Below, piece after piece: positions 5,117-5,588 of a DNA stretch of 5,588 bases. The stretch is taken from NCBI GenBank assembly GCA_041493205.1, contig JBGPYM010000212.1, forward strand, positions 1 through 5,588. Reading direction: 5' to 3'. The stretch's first letter is position 1. The number at the start of each line of letters is the position of its first letter. The DNA comes from JBGPYM01 sp041493205 (lineage in GTDB: Bacteria > Bacteroidota > Ignavibacteria > UBA10030 > UBA6906). The translations under genes were made by a program, and so were the position numbers. A model generated the notes under the pieces. It ran no database searches, had not been told where the DNA came from, and saw only the letters and a program-made list of their open reading frames with translations.

Positions 5117-5588
5117 TCACATGGTGAGTAATGCCGCCATGAGTTCGATACCATCCCAGAGATTTCTGATTCTGAGATTCTCGTCGAAGCTGTGCTGCCT
5201 GTCGTCATGATTGGCGATCGGGATGACGATCGTGCGTGTGCCCAGAGGACGTTCGATCGCGGCCAGGGGAAGCCCGCCTCCCATCATCGGAAGTTTTACC
5301 GCAGGACCGCGGACGCTCTCGACTGTCCGGATGACTTCCTGAGCTATGGGAAGGTCCATCGGCGTCCGGACCGCACCCAACCCCGGTTCTCCCTTTTCCG
5401 CCCACACGACTTTTGCGTGCGCCCGGCGAATTTCCGGCGTGGGCGGCCGATCGACCACAAAAAATCCCTGCTTGCGGATGTGATCGACCACGTAGTCGAG
5501 AGTCCTGCATGGATCCATCCCCTTCACAATCCGTATATCAAGTGACGCGGTTGCATTTGACGGGATCACATTGGATGCCTGTGTGCCA
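5117..5588 (-). CDS. M20-family metallopeptidase, C-terminal part (N-terminus beyond the window)
   Basis: The frame is open to the window edge, giving 156 visible residues that are the C-terminal portion of an M20 peptidase, amidohydrolase or dipeptidase of about 450 residues. These are di-zinc enzymes that cleave dipeptides, N-acyl amino acids or related amides. The visible part starts in the dimerisation ('lid') domain with GTQASNVIPSNATASLDIRI, the typical T-x-x-N-V-I-P-x-x-A-x-x-x-x-D-I-R pattern. It returns to the catalytic domain with PMMGGGLPLAAIERPLG and the closing H-x-x-x-x-H-S-x-D-E-N motif (HDDRQHSFDENLRI), whose second His is the usual C-terminal metal ligand. The last helix is NLWDGIELMAALL. 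A GTG at 5569 lies inside the domain and is not the start. The gene converges with the dehydrogenase operon, with only 11 bases between stops. The other metal ligands are outside the window, so activity and substrate cannot be judged. Confidence 0.9.
   Translation of the reverse strand, partial: GTQASNVIPSNATASLDIRIVKGMDPCRTLDYVVDHIRKQGFFVVDRPPTPEIRRAHAKVVWAEKGEPGLGAVRTPMDLPIAQEVIRTVESVRGPAVKLPMMGGGLPLAAIERPLGTRTIVIPIANHDDRQHSFDENLRIRNLWDGIELMAALLTM

Overview
This window is an ordinary-looking piece of bacterial chromosome, moderately GC-rich (mid-to-high 50s percent by eye). It holds four complete genes of recognisable family on clear coding strands, a fifth complete gene with an uncertain start, and two partial genes cut by the window edges. 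The Crp/Fnr-type regulator is of the style common in the Bacteroidota/Ignavibacteriota/Chlorobi group: an 'EGWWISDLYSF' stretch in the sensor domain and a 'LGITPEALSRIR' helix-turn-helix. I therefore lean towards that broad group, but the taxonomic inference is weak. I see no mobile elements, CRISPR arrays, tRNA or rRNA genes.

Layout: the C-terminal end of a family-3 aldehyde dehydrogenase (+, 1-153) converges on a Crp/Fnr-family regulator (-, 208-825). A cytoplasmic YceI-family protein follows on the same strand (-, 967-1512). A divergent intergenic region (1513 to about 1700) contains a perfect FNR-type palindrome, TTGAT-CCGG-ATCAA (1611-1624), a hairpin-forming inverted repeat and a strong Shine-Dalgarno. 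To its right is an apparent three-gene operon on the + strand: a membrane-anchored transglutaminase-like protein (ending 3109), then two medium-chain dehydrogenase/reductases (3116-4114 and 4116-5105) spaced by 6 and 1 bases. This converges on the C-terminal part of an M20 metallopeptidase (-, 5117 to window end).

Working together: the recognition helix of the Crp/Fnr protein carries the E-x-x-S-R pattern that reads TTGAT half-sites in FNR-type proteins, and a perfect TTGAT-N4-ATCAA site lies between yceI and the transglutaminase operon. The regulator may therefore control one or both divergent units. The biochemical role of the transglutaminase plus dehydrogenase pair cannot be read from the sequence. 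The first dehydrogenase has lost the usual catalytic zinc ligands, while the second keeps plausible ones.

The main anomaly is the start of the transglutaminase gene. The only good ribosome binding site (1691-1695) serves an ATG in a different frame, and the two frames could be joined at a run of six A (1745-1750). This may be an indel, a recoding site or a misassigned start. I found no convincing wholly novel system.
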